A stretch of 64,000 bases of DNA, taken from the NCBI GenBank assembly GCA_963596005.1, contig CAVBJF010000003.1, positions 1-64,000 of the forward strand, given 5' to 3'. Position numbers and translations under genes: made by a program. Each line of letters begins with the position of its first letter. The stretch's first letter is position 1. The notes under the pieces were generated by a model. The model saw only the letters and a program-made list of their open reading frames with translations. It did not search any database and was not told the origin of the DNA. Positions 19,099 to 27,327 of the stretch are shown here, piece by piece. This stretch comes from Gallibacter pasteurianus_A (GTDB taxonomy: Bacteria > Bacillota > Clostridia > Peptostreptococcales > Anaerovoracaceae).

Positions 19099-19944
19099 TT
19101 AATCGACTACAACTTCAGGCCAACTCTCTTTAAGCACTTTATGAGCCGCTTCGCAATTTATTTTTGCCGCCTCTGCAACGCCTTTTGCAAGAATGTCGTC
19201 AGAGATCACCTCTACACCTACTGCCTTTGGCTCAATTCCCTTTTCTTTAATCATCTTTAGAAAGCCTGCTGTATCGCCATAGCCTGTACCCGGAGCAAGT
19301 CTGTCATGCATAGATTCATCTCTTAGGATGCTCTTTGCATATGCTCTTTCCAAAACATCATTGATCTGGATAGCAACTACCTTTTCTGCAGGAATATCCT
19401 CTAAAAGTGAAGCATCATACGCCTGATTTGCACGCACCCAGTGCCATGTGTCAAGGATCAACTTTGCGTTGTCGCAACCAGAAGCCTTTACTACCGCCCA
19501 TGCCTTTTTTATATCAGGAAGTCCGCTGTATGGCATCGGCTCAACTCCGATAACATATTTACCTGCTCTCTGGCAAAGCTCCTTTAGCTTCTGCGCTGTA
19601 TGCTCAACCGAGTAGTTTTCCATAAGACCGCAGTTGATATGGTTTACCCCAAAGAGTTCACACATATGGAAGCACATCTGTTCTTTATATTTTTGTTCAT
19701 AAGAACGGTTGTCTTCAGCCCACTGCACTATGTATTCTACTTCTGTTACCTTGATATCATACTTTTTGAGTATGTCTAAGATGTCTTTATCATGCAACCC
19801 TTCTGCAAGTGCGTCTACATATGTTTCTGCTCTAAGTCCGATACCGTCAAAGCCAGCTTCCTTAGCCGCCTTTACTCTTTCCTCGAACTTGCATTGATCT
19901 CCAAGCGTCCATGAGCTTACCGTAATAGGATATTTTTTTGACAT
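19099..19944 (-). CDS. Sugar phosphate isomerase/epimerase-fold protein (xylose isomerase-like TIM barrel)
   Basis: A 281-residue AP_endonuc_2/IolE-type barrel. Likely metal ligands are Glu135 (GVEPMPYS), Asp165 and His168 (LILDTWHW), Gln193 or a nearby residue, His213 with Arg215, and Glu245. This superfamily includes sugar isomerases/epimerases and 3-dehydroshikimate dehydratases of the AsbF/QuiC type. Given its place between a shikimate kinase and a YdiB-like dehydrogenase, 3-dehydroshikimate dehydratase (giving protocatechuate) or a hydroaromatic epimerase is plausible. A plain sugar-phosphate isomerase cannot be excluded. Confidence 0.75.
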   Translation of the reverse strand: MSKKYPITVSSWTLGDQCKFEERVKAAKEAGFDGIGLRAETYVDALAEGLHDKDILDILKKYDIKVTEVEYIVQWAEDNRSYEQKYKEQMCFHMCELFGVNHINCGLMENYSVEHTAQKLKELCQRAGKYVIGVEPMPYSGLPDIKKAWAVVKASGCDNAKLILDTWHWVRANQAYDASLLEDIPAEKVVAIQINDVLERAYAKSILRDESMHDRLAPGTGYGDTAGFLKMIKEKGIEPKAVGVEVISDDILAKGVAEAAKINCEAAHKVLKESWPEVVVD

Positions 19945-19992
19945 TTTATTTCCTCCGTGTAATTGTTTTATCTTTTTAATACCTGTAATTTC

Positions 19993-20523
19993 TTATTTCG
20001 CAGACTTAACTGCTACGAGTACCGCCTCCGCCACTTGCTCTACTCCCATATGAGAAGTGTCTATGATAACGCTTGCAGCCTTTTCGTAAAATGGTCTGCG
20101 TGCTTCCATCAGCTCAGCTATGTACTCCACATTCATATTCCCGTTGAGTATCGGCCTTTCTCTGCTGTCCTTCACTCTTTGATATATAACTTCAGGTGTC
20201 GCAGCAAGGCATATTATCATGCCCGCACGCCTCATTTCCTCAACGTTTTCCTCTTTCATGGCGACCCCGCCACCGCACGAAACGATTTTCGGCACTTCCT
20301 TTCCGAGTTCTTTGATAAGCCCTGCTTCCTGTGCTCTAAAATACGGTTCGCCCTTTTTAGCGAATATCTCTGCTATAGTCATTCCCTCACGATCGATGAT
20401 GATTTGATCCATTTCTATCCTTGGTATACCTGTCATATCCGCAAGCATATCTGATACAGAGGTTTTGCCTGAACCCATAAATCCGATTATGTATATATTT
20501 TTATTTATTGTCTTTTTCTCCAT
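19993..20523 (-). CDS. aroK: Shikimate kinase
   Basis: A 176-residue P-loop kinase that phosphorylates shikimate. Key residues are in place: Walker A GFMGSGKT (14-21), Asp39 (EMDQ) and Arg63 (YFRAQE) for shikimate, the Gly-rich C-G-G-G-V (83-87) and a LID region with RERP. It lies 11 bases after the MFS transporter gene, suggesting that imported or interconverted shikimate is fed toward chorismate. A divergent paralogue lies at 34637-35164. Confidence 0.9.
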   Translation of the reverse strand: MEKKTINKNIYIIGFMGSGKTSVSDMLADMTGIPRIEMDQIIIDREGMTIAEIFAKKGEPYFRAQEAGLIKELGKEVPKIVSCGGGVAMKEENVEEMRRAGMIICLAATPEVIYQRVKDSRERPILNGNMNVEYIAELMEARRPFYEKAASVIIDTSHMGVEQVAEAVLVAVKSAK

Positions 20524-20534
20524 TATTTATTCCC

Positions 20535-21779
20535 TCAGCATGTTTCTGCTACCTGAATATTTGTCTCCGCATCCTTATCAAATCTCTTTGTAAGCACGAA
20601 TGCAAGAATTATTCCTATAAGTGTTATTGCCATATTGAACAAAACTACGATCCTTGGCCCTTCTGTACCACCCATTTTTGTAAGAAGACTAACAACATTT
20701 AGCACTGCATAGTTTGCCACACTTGAGGCTATCATTACTATCGAAGTAATAACACCTTTATTCTTAGGAAACATCTCATTTGCCACAGCTGTTACTATCT
20801 GAAGCACACCACCTGCCGCAAAGAATCCAAGCAGAAAGCCTGCCACAAGGCACATATATGGTGTCTGTATAAAATATGTAGCAGCCAGAGTAAGGAACGC
20901 TATGCACGGATAGAAAAGAAGGATTTTGATTGGCTTAAGTCCCTTACTCAACAGCGCCGCATTTACAAAGAGGGCACATACGATACCTACCGAATAAACT
21001 GATTGAATTTTGGAAGGATCGGAAAGTCCGTAAAGTACACCCAGCTCCTGATTGCAATTTAACCAAATCATAAAGGTTGTAGATGTAGTAAATCCAAGGC
21101 AAACAAGTATTATTGCTGATGGGGTAAACTTCATCTTCTCCTTTTTTATAATTTCGCCTTCCTTCTTCGCTGCATGCTCCATTGGCGGAAATGGAAGGAA
21201 GGCGATAAATATACCATCAACTATAATTATTATTGCTGTTGCAATAAATATAGTATTGAATGGCAAATTATTTACTGCTACAAAGCTGATCGCAAACGGC
21301 AAGAGGAACTGCGCTATAGAAATCGAAAGTTTTGTAAACATGTTTGCGATAGTTCCTTTTTCTTTAAATATCTCCATACAAGAAGGGGTAATACTTGTAT
21401 CAAGAAATGAGTTTGCCATACCGCTTATAATAGCAAGTATATAACATATTGTCATGCTGTTTGTAAATGTAACAGCTAAAAGAAATATTGCGAAAAGTAC
21501 GCATCCTATAAGTGCGCTCAGCCTTCTGCCAAGCCTGTCGGAAAGTGGCCCTGCTATAGGAAAAGCTATAAGACGACCAAGGCCGATAGCCGCTATTACC
21601 GCAACAACACCGGATACGTTATATGTACCGTCAGGTAATGTTTCAGAGCCCCACATAGCTGCGAAGTCCTGCTTGTACTGTCCCATGATTGACGCTGCTA
21701 TGCCAAGTACAAAATATGTAATATACAGCGCAAATGCCGTAGGATAGTATTTCCTGTTTTCATTTTTTGTATTCATCAT
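20535..21779 (-). CDS. MFS transporter, YdiN/YdiM-like
   Basis: A 414-residue major facilitator with about 12 hydrophobic helices and the MFS signature between helices 2 and 3 (GPLSDRLGRR). The blocks GLGRL, GMANSFLDT and FFAAGGVLQ resemble E. coli YdiN/YdiM, which are encoded next to ydiB. It is most probably the uptake system for the hydroaromatic substrate of this operon (quinate or shikimate), but substrate is inferred from neighbours. Two adjacent ATGs follow AGGAG; either could be the start. Confidence 0.85.
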   Translation of the reverse strand: MMNTKNENRKYYPTAFALYITYFVLGIAASIMGQYKQDFAAMWGSETLPDGTYNVSGVVAVIAAIGLGRLIAFPIAGPLSDRLGRRLSALIGCVLFAIFLLAVTFTNSMTICYILAIISGMANSFLDTSITPSCMEIFKEKGTIANMFTKLSISIAQFLLPFAISFVAVNNLPFNTIFIATAIIIIVDGIFIAFLPFPPMEHAAKKEGEIIKKEKMKFTPSAIILVCLGFTTSTTFMIWLNCNQELGVLYGLSDPSKIQSVYSVGIVCALFVNAALLSKGLKPIKILLFYPCIAFLTLAATYFIQTPYMCLVAGFLLGFFAAGGVLQIVTAVANEMFPKNKGVITSIVMIASSVANYAVLNVVSLLTKMGGTEGPRIVVLFNMAITLIGIILAFVLTKRFDKDAETNIQVAETC

Positions 21780-21792
21780 TTTTCTCCTAATT

Positions 21793-22656
21793 TTATTTGT
21801 ATAAATACTCTTCTATTTCCTTTACAGGCATCTCATCGCCTGTATAAAGTTTCAATGCTTCCGCACCTTGATGAAGCAACATGCCCAGACCCATAAATGT
21901 CTTGCAACCGCACGCCTTAGCCTCGCGCAAAAACTTTGTCTCTGCCGGAGAATAAACTACATCGCAAACTATGAGGTCTTTTCTAAAAAGTGATGTATCC
22001 TTTATAAGGCTTTCTTCCTGCAGTGGCTCCATACCAACACGACTGGCATTTGTAAGAATGTCACAACTTGCGATCTCTCTTTTTAACGCTTTCTCATCCG
22101 CAAGATCATATACATCTACCTTACAGGTTGGTGTTGCATTTTTTATTACCTCTGCATAAGAAAGGAGCTTATCCCAAAACTTATCCTTTCTGTTGAATAT
22201 AGCTAATTCCTTTGCTCCCTCTACGGCACACTGTGCGGTAATTGCCGAAGATACGCCGCCACCTCCGAGGATTACAATCTTTTTGTCCTTTACAGTCACA
22301 CCTCCCGATTTGAGATTTCCTGTAAATCCCATGCCGTCGGTGCAATACCCTGTAAGTACTCCGTCTTCATTTACAATAGTATTTACCGAATTTGTTATCT
22401 TTGCTACGGGAGTTATTTTATCGAGATAAGGAATAACTGCATTTTTTAGTGGCATCGTTACATTCGCTCCTACAAAGTTTAGCGTGCGAATGGCTTTTAC
22501 CGCCTCTCTGACATTTTCCTCTGTTATATCGAATGCAAGATATGCTAAGTCCCTTTCAAACCTCTTAAAACAATAATTGTACATCTCCGGAGATTTTGAA
22601 TGCCCTACAGGAGTTCCTATCAGACCGAGTATTTTTGTGCTACCTGAGATATCCAT
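21793..22656 (-). CDS. Quinate/shikimate dehydrogenase, YdiB-like (copy 2)
   Basis: A 287-residue paralogue of the gene at 18166-19035 and the first gene of the operon. Catalytic Lys71 (NVTMPLK) and Asp107 are retained, as are GGGGV and FNRKDKF, but the near-invariant Asn of the N-T-D motif is Cys105 (GYCTDGMG), and the C-terminal motif is GMLLHQGA rather than LLWQGA. These changes sit at or near the substrate pocket, so this copy may act on a different hydroaromatic acid than copy 1. AAGGAGAGG precedes the ATG. Confidence 0.85.
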   Translation of the reverse strand: MDISGSTKILGLIGTPVGHSKSPEMYNYCFKRFERDLAYLAFDITEENVREAVKAIRTLNFVGANVTMPLKNAVIPYLDKITPVAKITNSVNTIVNEDGVLTGYCTDGMGFTGNLKSGGVTVKDKKIVILGGGGVSSAITAQCAVEGAKELAIFNRKDKFWDKLLSYAEVIKNATPTCKVDVYDLADEKALKREIASCDILTNASRVGMEPLQEESLIKDTSLFRKDLIVCDVVYSPAETKFLREAKACGCKTFMGLGMLLHQGAEALKLYTGDEMPVKEIEEYLYK

Positions 22657-22695
22657 AACGATTTTTCCTCTCCTTAAATTTCATTTCTAATTTTG

Positions 22696-22709
22696 TTCAT
22701 AGCTATGAA
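22696..22709. promoter_or_regulatory. Palindrome in the LysR/operon divergent region
   Basis: Perfect 14-bp inverted repeat TTCATAGCTATGAA, 40 bases upstream of the first operon gene. It fits the T-N11-A symmetry of LysR-type operators and shares AGCTATG with the second candidate site at 22788-22802. Confidence 0.4.
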
Positions 22710-22787
22710 ACTATTTAAAGCCTCTTTGATCGACTTAAGATTATCATCAGGTCAATCCTTTAGCAAATTGTAATTATTTATCATTTT

Positions 22788-22802
22788 ATAGTTTTTAGCT
22801 AT
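22788..22802. promoter_or_regulatory. Candidate LysR-type operator ATAG-N7-CTAT
   Basis: ATAGTTTTTAGCTAT has the 4-7-4 dyad layout typical of LysR-family recognition sites (compare ATAC-N7-GTAT of BenM/CatM). It lies between the divergent lysR and quinate/shikimate operon starts. A looser ATAG-N8-CTAT overlaps the palindrome at 22696-22709. Confidence 0.45.
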
Positions 22803-22834
22803 GTAATGGATAATACTTTGCATTTATGATAATA

Positions 22835-22854
22835 TAATTATGCGTAATTATGCG
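22835..22854. repeat. Tandem 10-bp repeat upstream of lysR
   Basis: Two head-to-tail copies of TAATTATGCG, 20 bases before the lysR ATG and overlapping a TATAAT-like -10 at 22833-22838. Possibly part of autoregulation. Confidence 0.4.
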
Positions 22855-22874
22855 AAGTAAAGAAGGGAGCTTAT

Positions 22875-23771
22875 ATGAATCTTTTTCACCTGCGATATTT
22901 TATGAAACTCGCCGATGAGCAGCATTATACAAGAGCCGCAGAGAAGCTGTGTATCACACAGCCGAGTCTTTCTAATGCAATAATGCAACTCGAAAAGGAA
23001 CTTGGTATAAGGCTCTTTGAAAAGGATGGTAGGCGAATAAGGCTCACAGAGCTTGGAAGGCAATTTTATAAATGCGTTGAAACATCACTTTCAACTCTTG
23101 ATAACGGTATCGAAACGCTAAAACTTGCATCCAAAGGTGATGGAGTTGTAAGGCTTGGCATCCTGAGAGTTCTTGGAGTTTCATTTATTCCTGATATGAT
23201 AGCTGAATTCCAAAAGGCTTATCCCGAAAACAAGGTTGTCTTTACAATAGACTCGGATGTTTCGCAAAAAATACTCACAGGACTTGAAAATAATGTATAT
23301 GACATAGCATTTGCAACGCCTCCACGCCACTCGACAAGCTTTGAAACATTGCCGGTAGCAAGTCAAGATCTTGTGCTGATAGTCCCAAAAGATCACCCTC
23401 TTTCGGATCGCTATAACATAGACTTGAGAGATACTCTGCAATATCCTTTTGTCCACTTCAAAAAGCATTCGGGAATGCGCAGCGTTATAGATCAGTTATT
23501 TGAAGGCATAAATGCAGAGCCAAATACGGTATATGAGATAGATGAAGATCAAGTAGTAGCCGGCATGGTATCATCCGGCTTTGGTATAGCAATAGTGCCA
23601 TATATGGATATGTTGCATCGCCTTGATGTCAAGATATTGCAGATTTCATACCCTGCATGGGACCGTCGCTTTTATATGATCACAAATAAAAACAACTGGC
23701 TTTCGCCACCTGTTTATAATTTTAGGCAATTTGTAGCAGCAAGAAGTATTAAATTACCTTCGATAAAGTAG
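22875..23771 (+). CDS. LysR-family transcriptional regulator
   Basis: A 298-residue regulator with an N-terminal winged helix-turn-helix (residues 1-60, with YTRAAEKLCITQPSLSNAIMQ as the recognition region) and a two-lobed effector-binding domain from about 90 to 290. It is transcribed divergently from the quinate/shikimate operon, the standard arrangement for a LysR activator and its target, so it probably senses a hydroaromatic intermediate. GAAGGGAG precedes the ATG. It is the only plus-strand gene within about 36 kb. Confidence 0.92.
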   Translation: MNLFHLRYFMKLADEQHYTRAAEKLCITQPSLSNAIMQLEKELGIRLFEKDGRRIRLTELGRQFYKCVETSLSTLDNGIETLKLASKGDGVVRLGILRVLGVSFIPDMIAEFQKAYPENKVVFTIDSDVSQKILTGLENNVYDIAFATPPRHSTSFETLPVASQDLVLIVPKDHPLSDRYNIDLRDTLQYPFVHFKKHSGMRSVIDQLFEGINAEPNTVYEIDEDQVVAGMVSSGFGIAIVPYMDMLHRLDVKILQISYPAWDRRFYMITNKNNWLSPPVYNFRQFVAARSIKLPSIK

Positions 23772-23824
23772 TGCAAATCAGCTGTTTACCGACATATTAT
23801 ATTTATAATTTATCATACCATAGA

Positions 23825-23874
23825 AAAAAACTATATCCCTTTCGCATCATTTGCTTAAAGGGATATAGTTTTTT
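23825..23874. terminator. Bidirectional terminator between lysR and phosphate operon
   Basis: An 18-bp perfect stem AAAAAACTATATCCCTTT / AAAGGGATATAGTTTTTT with a 14-base loop; A- and T-tracts on both sides let it work for the convergent lysR and cotransporter genes. Confidence 0.85.
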
Positions 23875-23883
23875 AGTCCTTTT

Positions 23884-25587
23884 TTAGTCTTCTTTAAGTT
23901 CTTCTAATTCTTTTGCTTTTTTTGCATGATAGCCTTTGATTACTGCCTCTGCTATGTTATTGCAGCTGTCGCCGACTCTCTCAAGGTTGTGTATCAAGTC
24001 GAGGAATACAACTGTAACTGCAGGCGAAAGTTCCTCATCAGCAATCCTGTGCATATGCTCTTTTCTTATTTTTATTTCTGTATCGTTTATGCCTTTTTCT
24101 TTTTCTAATACGCCTTCCGCAAGCTCAAGACTGCCTGTTTCAAGACATTTGATAGTCTGCTCAATCATTGCCTCTATGTCGTCAAAATATCCATTGACTT
24201 CGGCCTTAGCCGCGTCGGTAAACGAATACCTGTTTTTATTTTTATCCTGCGATAATCCTATTATATTTTTGCAATAATCACCTATGTGTTCAATATCAGA
24301 TGATACGTGCATCAACGCCGCAACTCTTTCCTTTTGGAAGTCTGTGATACTCTCAGAGGACAATATTTGCGATAAGTACTCAATCGTTTTCGTCCTTATG
24401 TTGTTTACCACTGCATCCGTTTCTATTACTTCTTTTGCCAGTTGTGAATCGTTATTTATAAACGAGAGTCTTGATTTTTTTAGCATATCGAATGTTAAGC
24501 TCGCATTTCTTGAAAGTTCCTGTATTGCAAGATGTATTGCAAATATCGGTTGTTCTAATACATTTGTGTCGAGGAATACAGGCTCTCCGTCAATCCTTTC
24601 CTTATCCTCTCCGGGAATAATCCGGGTCACTATCTTAGCAAGTACATTGATAAATGGTAGCCATAACAATGTCACTGTGATATTAAATATTAAGTGTGTA
24701 TTTGCAATCTGTCTTGAAATTACCTCAGTTTCCGGTCCTTTTGGTGAAATCATCGTTACGAAATCTGCAATCTGTGGAACAAACCATATAAATAATAATG
24801 TACCGGTTACATTAAATATTGTATGTGAGATAGCTGTTCTCTTAGCATTTTTCGATGCTCCAATAGATGCTAACAGCGCTGTTATCGTTGTACCTATATT
24901 ATCTCCAAATAGCACCGGAATTGCTCCCTCAAGTCCTATTATCGAGCTGATACCATCAGGCCCTGCTGTCATAGCAAGGTTTTGCAAAACTGCGATTGTA
25001 GCTGAACTTGACTGGACTACAAGCGTCATACACAAACCTACGAGTACCCCAAGCACCGGTATATCAGACACCTTCATGATGAGATCCGTAAATACAGGAG
25101 ATTGAGCGAGAGGTTCCATAACATTACTCATGGTATTTATTCCCACGAACAAAAGACCAAAGCCAAACATAATCTGACCAATATCTGTTACAACCTCTTT
25201 TTTCTTGAAGAAAAAATAAAGCACAAAGCCTATAAATACAAAAATCCAAGCATAATCGCCTATGTTAAAGGCTATAAGCTGCGCTGTTATCGTAGTACCT
25301 ATATTGGCACCCATGATAACGCTTATTGCTTGTCTGAGTTTCATAAGACCTGCACTTGTAAATCCTATTACCATTACTGTTGTTGCACTTGATGACTGCA
25401 ATACTGCCGTTACAAGTGCTCCTGCGAAAACTCCCATGACCGGATTTTTTGTAAGCATCGCAAGAATATTTCTCATCTTATCGCCCGCAGCCTTTTGTAA
25501 GCCATCGCTCATAAGATTCATACCGTAAATAAAAATTGCTAATCCGCCAAACAATGTGACTATTATCTGAAATGTTTGCTGACTCAT
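23884..25587 (-). CDS. Na+/Pi cotransporter with PhoU-like domain (copy 1)
   Basis: A 567-residue NptA/PhoU-fusion protein. The membrane half holds two inverted Na_Pi_cotrans repeats, each with the signature QSSSAT (LQSSSATTVMV near 65 and VVQSSSATIAVL near 195). The C-terminal 200 residues form a PhoU-like helical bundle (about 345-550). It probably takes up phosphate with sodium. ATG at 25587 follows GGAGG by five bases; an in-frame TTG one codon earlier is less likely. It ends the nptA2-phoB-phoR-nptA1 unit and has a Pho-box-like element upstream. Confidence 0.9.
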   Translation of the reverse strand: MSQQTFQIIVTLFGGLAIFIYGMNLMSDGLQKAAGDKMRNILAMLTKNPVMGVFAGALVTAVLQSSSATTVMVIGFTSAGLMKLRQAISVIMGANIGTTITAQLIAFNIGDYAWIFVFIGFVLYFFFKKKEVVTDIGQIMFGFGLLFVGINTMSNVMEPLAQSPVFTDLIMKVSDIPVLGVLVGLCMTLVVQSSSATIAVLQNLAMTAGPDGISSIIGLEGAIPVLFGDNIGTTITALLASIGASKNAKRTAISHTIFNVTGTLLFIWFVPQIADFVTMISPKGPETEVISRQIANTHLIFNITVTLLWLPFINVLAKIVTRIIPGEDKERIDGEPVFLDTNVLEQPIFAIHLAIQELSRNASLTFDMLKKSRLSFINNDSQLAKEVIETDAVVNNIRTKTIEYLSQILSSESITDFQKERVAALMHVSSDIEHIGDYCKNIIGLSQDKNKNRYSFTDAAKAEVNGYFDDIEAMIEQTIKCLETGSLELAEGVLEKEKGINDTEIKIRKEHMHRIADEELSPAVTVVFLDLIHNLERVGDSCNNIAEAVIKGYHAKKAKELEELKED

Positions 25588-25643
25588 CAAAACCTCCTAT
25601 ATATTAACCTGGTTTTAATTTTATATCTTTTTTTACGGCTTTT

Positions 25644-25671
25644 AGTTACTACAAAGTTAAAGTTTTGTTAA
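25644..25671 (-). promoter_or_regulatory. Pho-box-like array (three TTAAC repeats, 11-bp period)
   Basis: On the minus strand TTAACA (25666-25671), TTAACT (25655-25660) and GTAACT (25644-25649) recur exactly every 11 bases, the pattern bound by PhoP/PhoB in Bacillus and clostridia. It sits in the gap between phoR and the downstream cotransporter gene, so that gene may have its own PhoB-activated promoter. Confidence 0.55.
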
Positions 25672-25678
25672 GATAATG

Positions 25679-26566
25679 TTAATTTTTTTCTATAACTATT
25701 GAAAATTCAGAGCCCATGCCCGGTTCGCTCTGTACATCAAGCCTACCATTAAAGAGCGTCACCGTATGCTTAACGATAGAAAGTCCAAGCCCTGTACCAC
25801 CGACCTTTGTTGATCTTGATTTATCAACACGATAAAATCGCTCTGCTATGCGCTCAAGATCTTTTTTTTCTATTCCTATGCCATCGTCTTTTACGGTTAT
25901 AATTTTTTGATTATCGGTCTCTTTGCCTATTATCCAAACATGTCCACCTATTTTGCCATATTTGATCGCATTTTCTATGAGATTTAACATCATCTGCCTA
26001 AATTTATCTTCACTGCCTACAAGAGATAAGCCCGTCTTTGTTTCATTTATAATAGAGATATTTCTCTTACTTGCTATCGGTGATAGTACCTCTGCAATAT
26101 CGTCTATAACCGCACATACATCTATATCTTGCTCAGACATATCCATAGAGCTCTCGATATCAGATAATACTAAAATGTCATCTATAAGTCTTTTTAGCCT
26201 TGCAGTTTCTATGGCTATAATTTCTATAAATCTATCTCTTGTTTCGGGATCCTCAACTGCTCCGGCTTGAAGCGTTTCGATAAAACCTGATATTGACGTC
26301 AAGGGCGTTTTTAACTCATGGCTCACATTTGCAACAAATTCTGTCCTTATGTGTTCTACCTGCTTATTTTCCTCCTCTACCTCTTTGACCTGTTCCTGCA
26401 TATTTCTAAGTGAGCTCTCAAATATAAAATAAACCGACATACCTCCAAGGCATGTAATGAAACAAATAGTTATCGCCATAATTATGGTGTTGTCCTTTAA
26501 CAACAGCGCCGCCGTTATATCTAAAATTGCTATGATAAGCGTTGCTACACTCCATTTGATTTTCAT
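25679..26566 (-). CDS. phoR: PhoR-type sensor histidine kinase
   Basis: A short 295-residue kinase: two N-terminal transmembrane helices (about 8-24 and 28-50) with almost no external loop, a linker, a HisKA domain with His83 in FVANVSHELKTPL (the PhoR-type H box), and an ATPase domain with N (MMLNLIENAIKYG), G1 (DDGIGI) and G2 (GGTGLGLSIVKH) boxes. It lacks the periplasmic and PAS domains of longer PhoR proteins, so it may sense through membrane partners such as the cotransporters. It overlaps phoB by four bases. Confidence 0.9.
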   Translation of the reverse strand: MKIKWSVATLIIAILDITAALLLKDNTIIMAITICFITCLGGMSVYFIFESSLRNMQEQVKEVEEENKQVEHIRTEFVANVSHELKTPLTSISGFIETLQAGAVEDPETRDRFIEIIAIETARLKRLIDDILVLSDIESSMDMSEQDIDVCAVIDDIAEVLSPIASKRNISIINETKTGLSLVGSEDKFRQMMLNLIENAIKYGKIGGHVWIIGKETDNQKIITVKDDGIGIEKKDLERIAERFYRVDKSRSTKVGGTGLGLSIVKHTVTLFNGRLDVQSEPGMGSEFSIVIEKN

Positions 26567-27270
26567 CTTACTTTGTATCCCCTGCCCCTTATAGTCTCTA
26601 TATAATCCTCACCGTTTTTATCTGTACCAAGCTTTTGTCTTAAATGTCTGATATGCACATCAACTGTCCTTGTCTCCCCAACATATTCGATGCCCCATAC
26701 TTTATCAAGAAGTTCATCTCTCGAATAAACCCTGCCTCGATGCTTTGCCAAAAACGAAAGTAATTCATACTCCTTATATGTAAGCTCTATTATTTTCTCA
26801 GAAACTCTAACTTCATGCCTTGCCTGATCTATTTTTATATCTCCTGCGACAATATTTTCTTTTTCACTGTCAACCTCATCTGTCGGTCTTACCATATTAT
26901 CCATTTCTGTCCTTCTGAGAATCGCCTTTATACGCGCAAGAAGCTCGCGTATACCAAAAGGCTTTGCTATATAATCATCCGCACCAAACTCAAGTCCCAA
27001 AACCTTATCGACTTCTTCGGCTTTTGCCGTCAACATGATTATAGGCGTGTTGATACCTTCAGAACGAAGCTCTTTGCAGATCTCATATCCGTCCTTTCCG
27101 GGAAGCATAATATCAAGTAATATCAAATCCGGTTTCTCTTTGTATACCTTTGTAATGCCGGATATGCCATCCTCTGCCTCAAGTGGCTCATATCCGTTTG
27201 CCTTTAAGTTATACATCACAAGCTCTCTGATATTTACTTCGTCTTCTATAATCAGAATTTTCTTTTTCAT
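26563..27270 (-). CDS. phoB: PhoB/PhoP-type response regulator
   Basis: A 235-residue OmpR-family regulator: receiver domain with phospho-acceptor Asp53 (LLDIMLPGKDG) and a C-terminal winged helix (about 135-233) ending in the typical R-G-x-G-Y-K-V/R. Its neighbours (kinase, two phosphate cotransporters) indicate phosphate control. Preceded by AAAGGAG; coupled to phoR by an ATGA overlap. Confidence 0.93.
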   Translation of the reverse strand: MKKKILIIEDEVNIRELVMYNLKANGYEPLEAEDGISGITKVYKEKPDLILLDIMLPGKDGYEICKELRSEGINTPIIMLTAKAEEVDKVLGLEFGADDYIAKPFGIRELLARIKAILRRTEMDNMVRPTDEVDSEKENIVAGDIKIDQARHEVRVSEKIIELTYKEYELLSFLAKHRGRVYSRDELLDKVWGIEYVGETRTVDVHIRHLRQKLGTDKNGEDYIETIRGRGYKVR

Positions 27271-27327
27271 ATTTTTTCTCCTTTTGAATTCTGAATTCAG
27301 TGGATTTTTATATCTGAGTTTTTGGGC

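Noticed and set aside
24284..25105. Plus-strand open frame (273 codons)
   Set aside because: Antisense to the Na+/Pi cotransporter with its clear Q-S-S-S-A-T repeats; no ribosome binding site or family resemblance.
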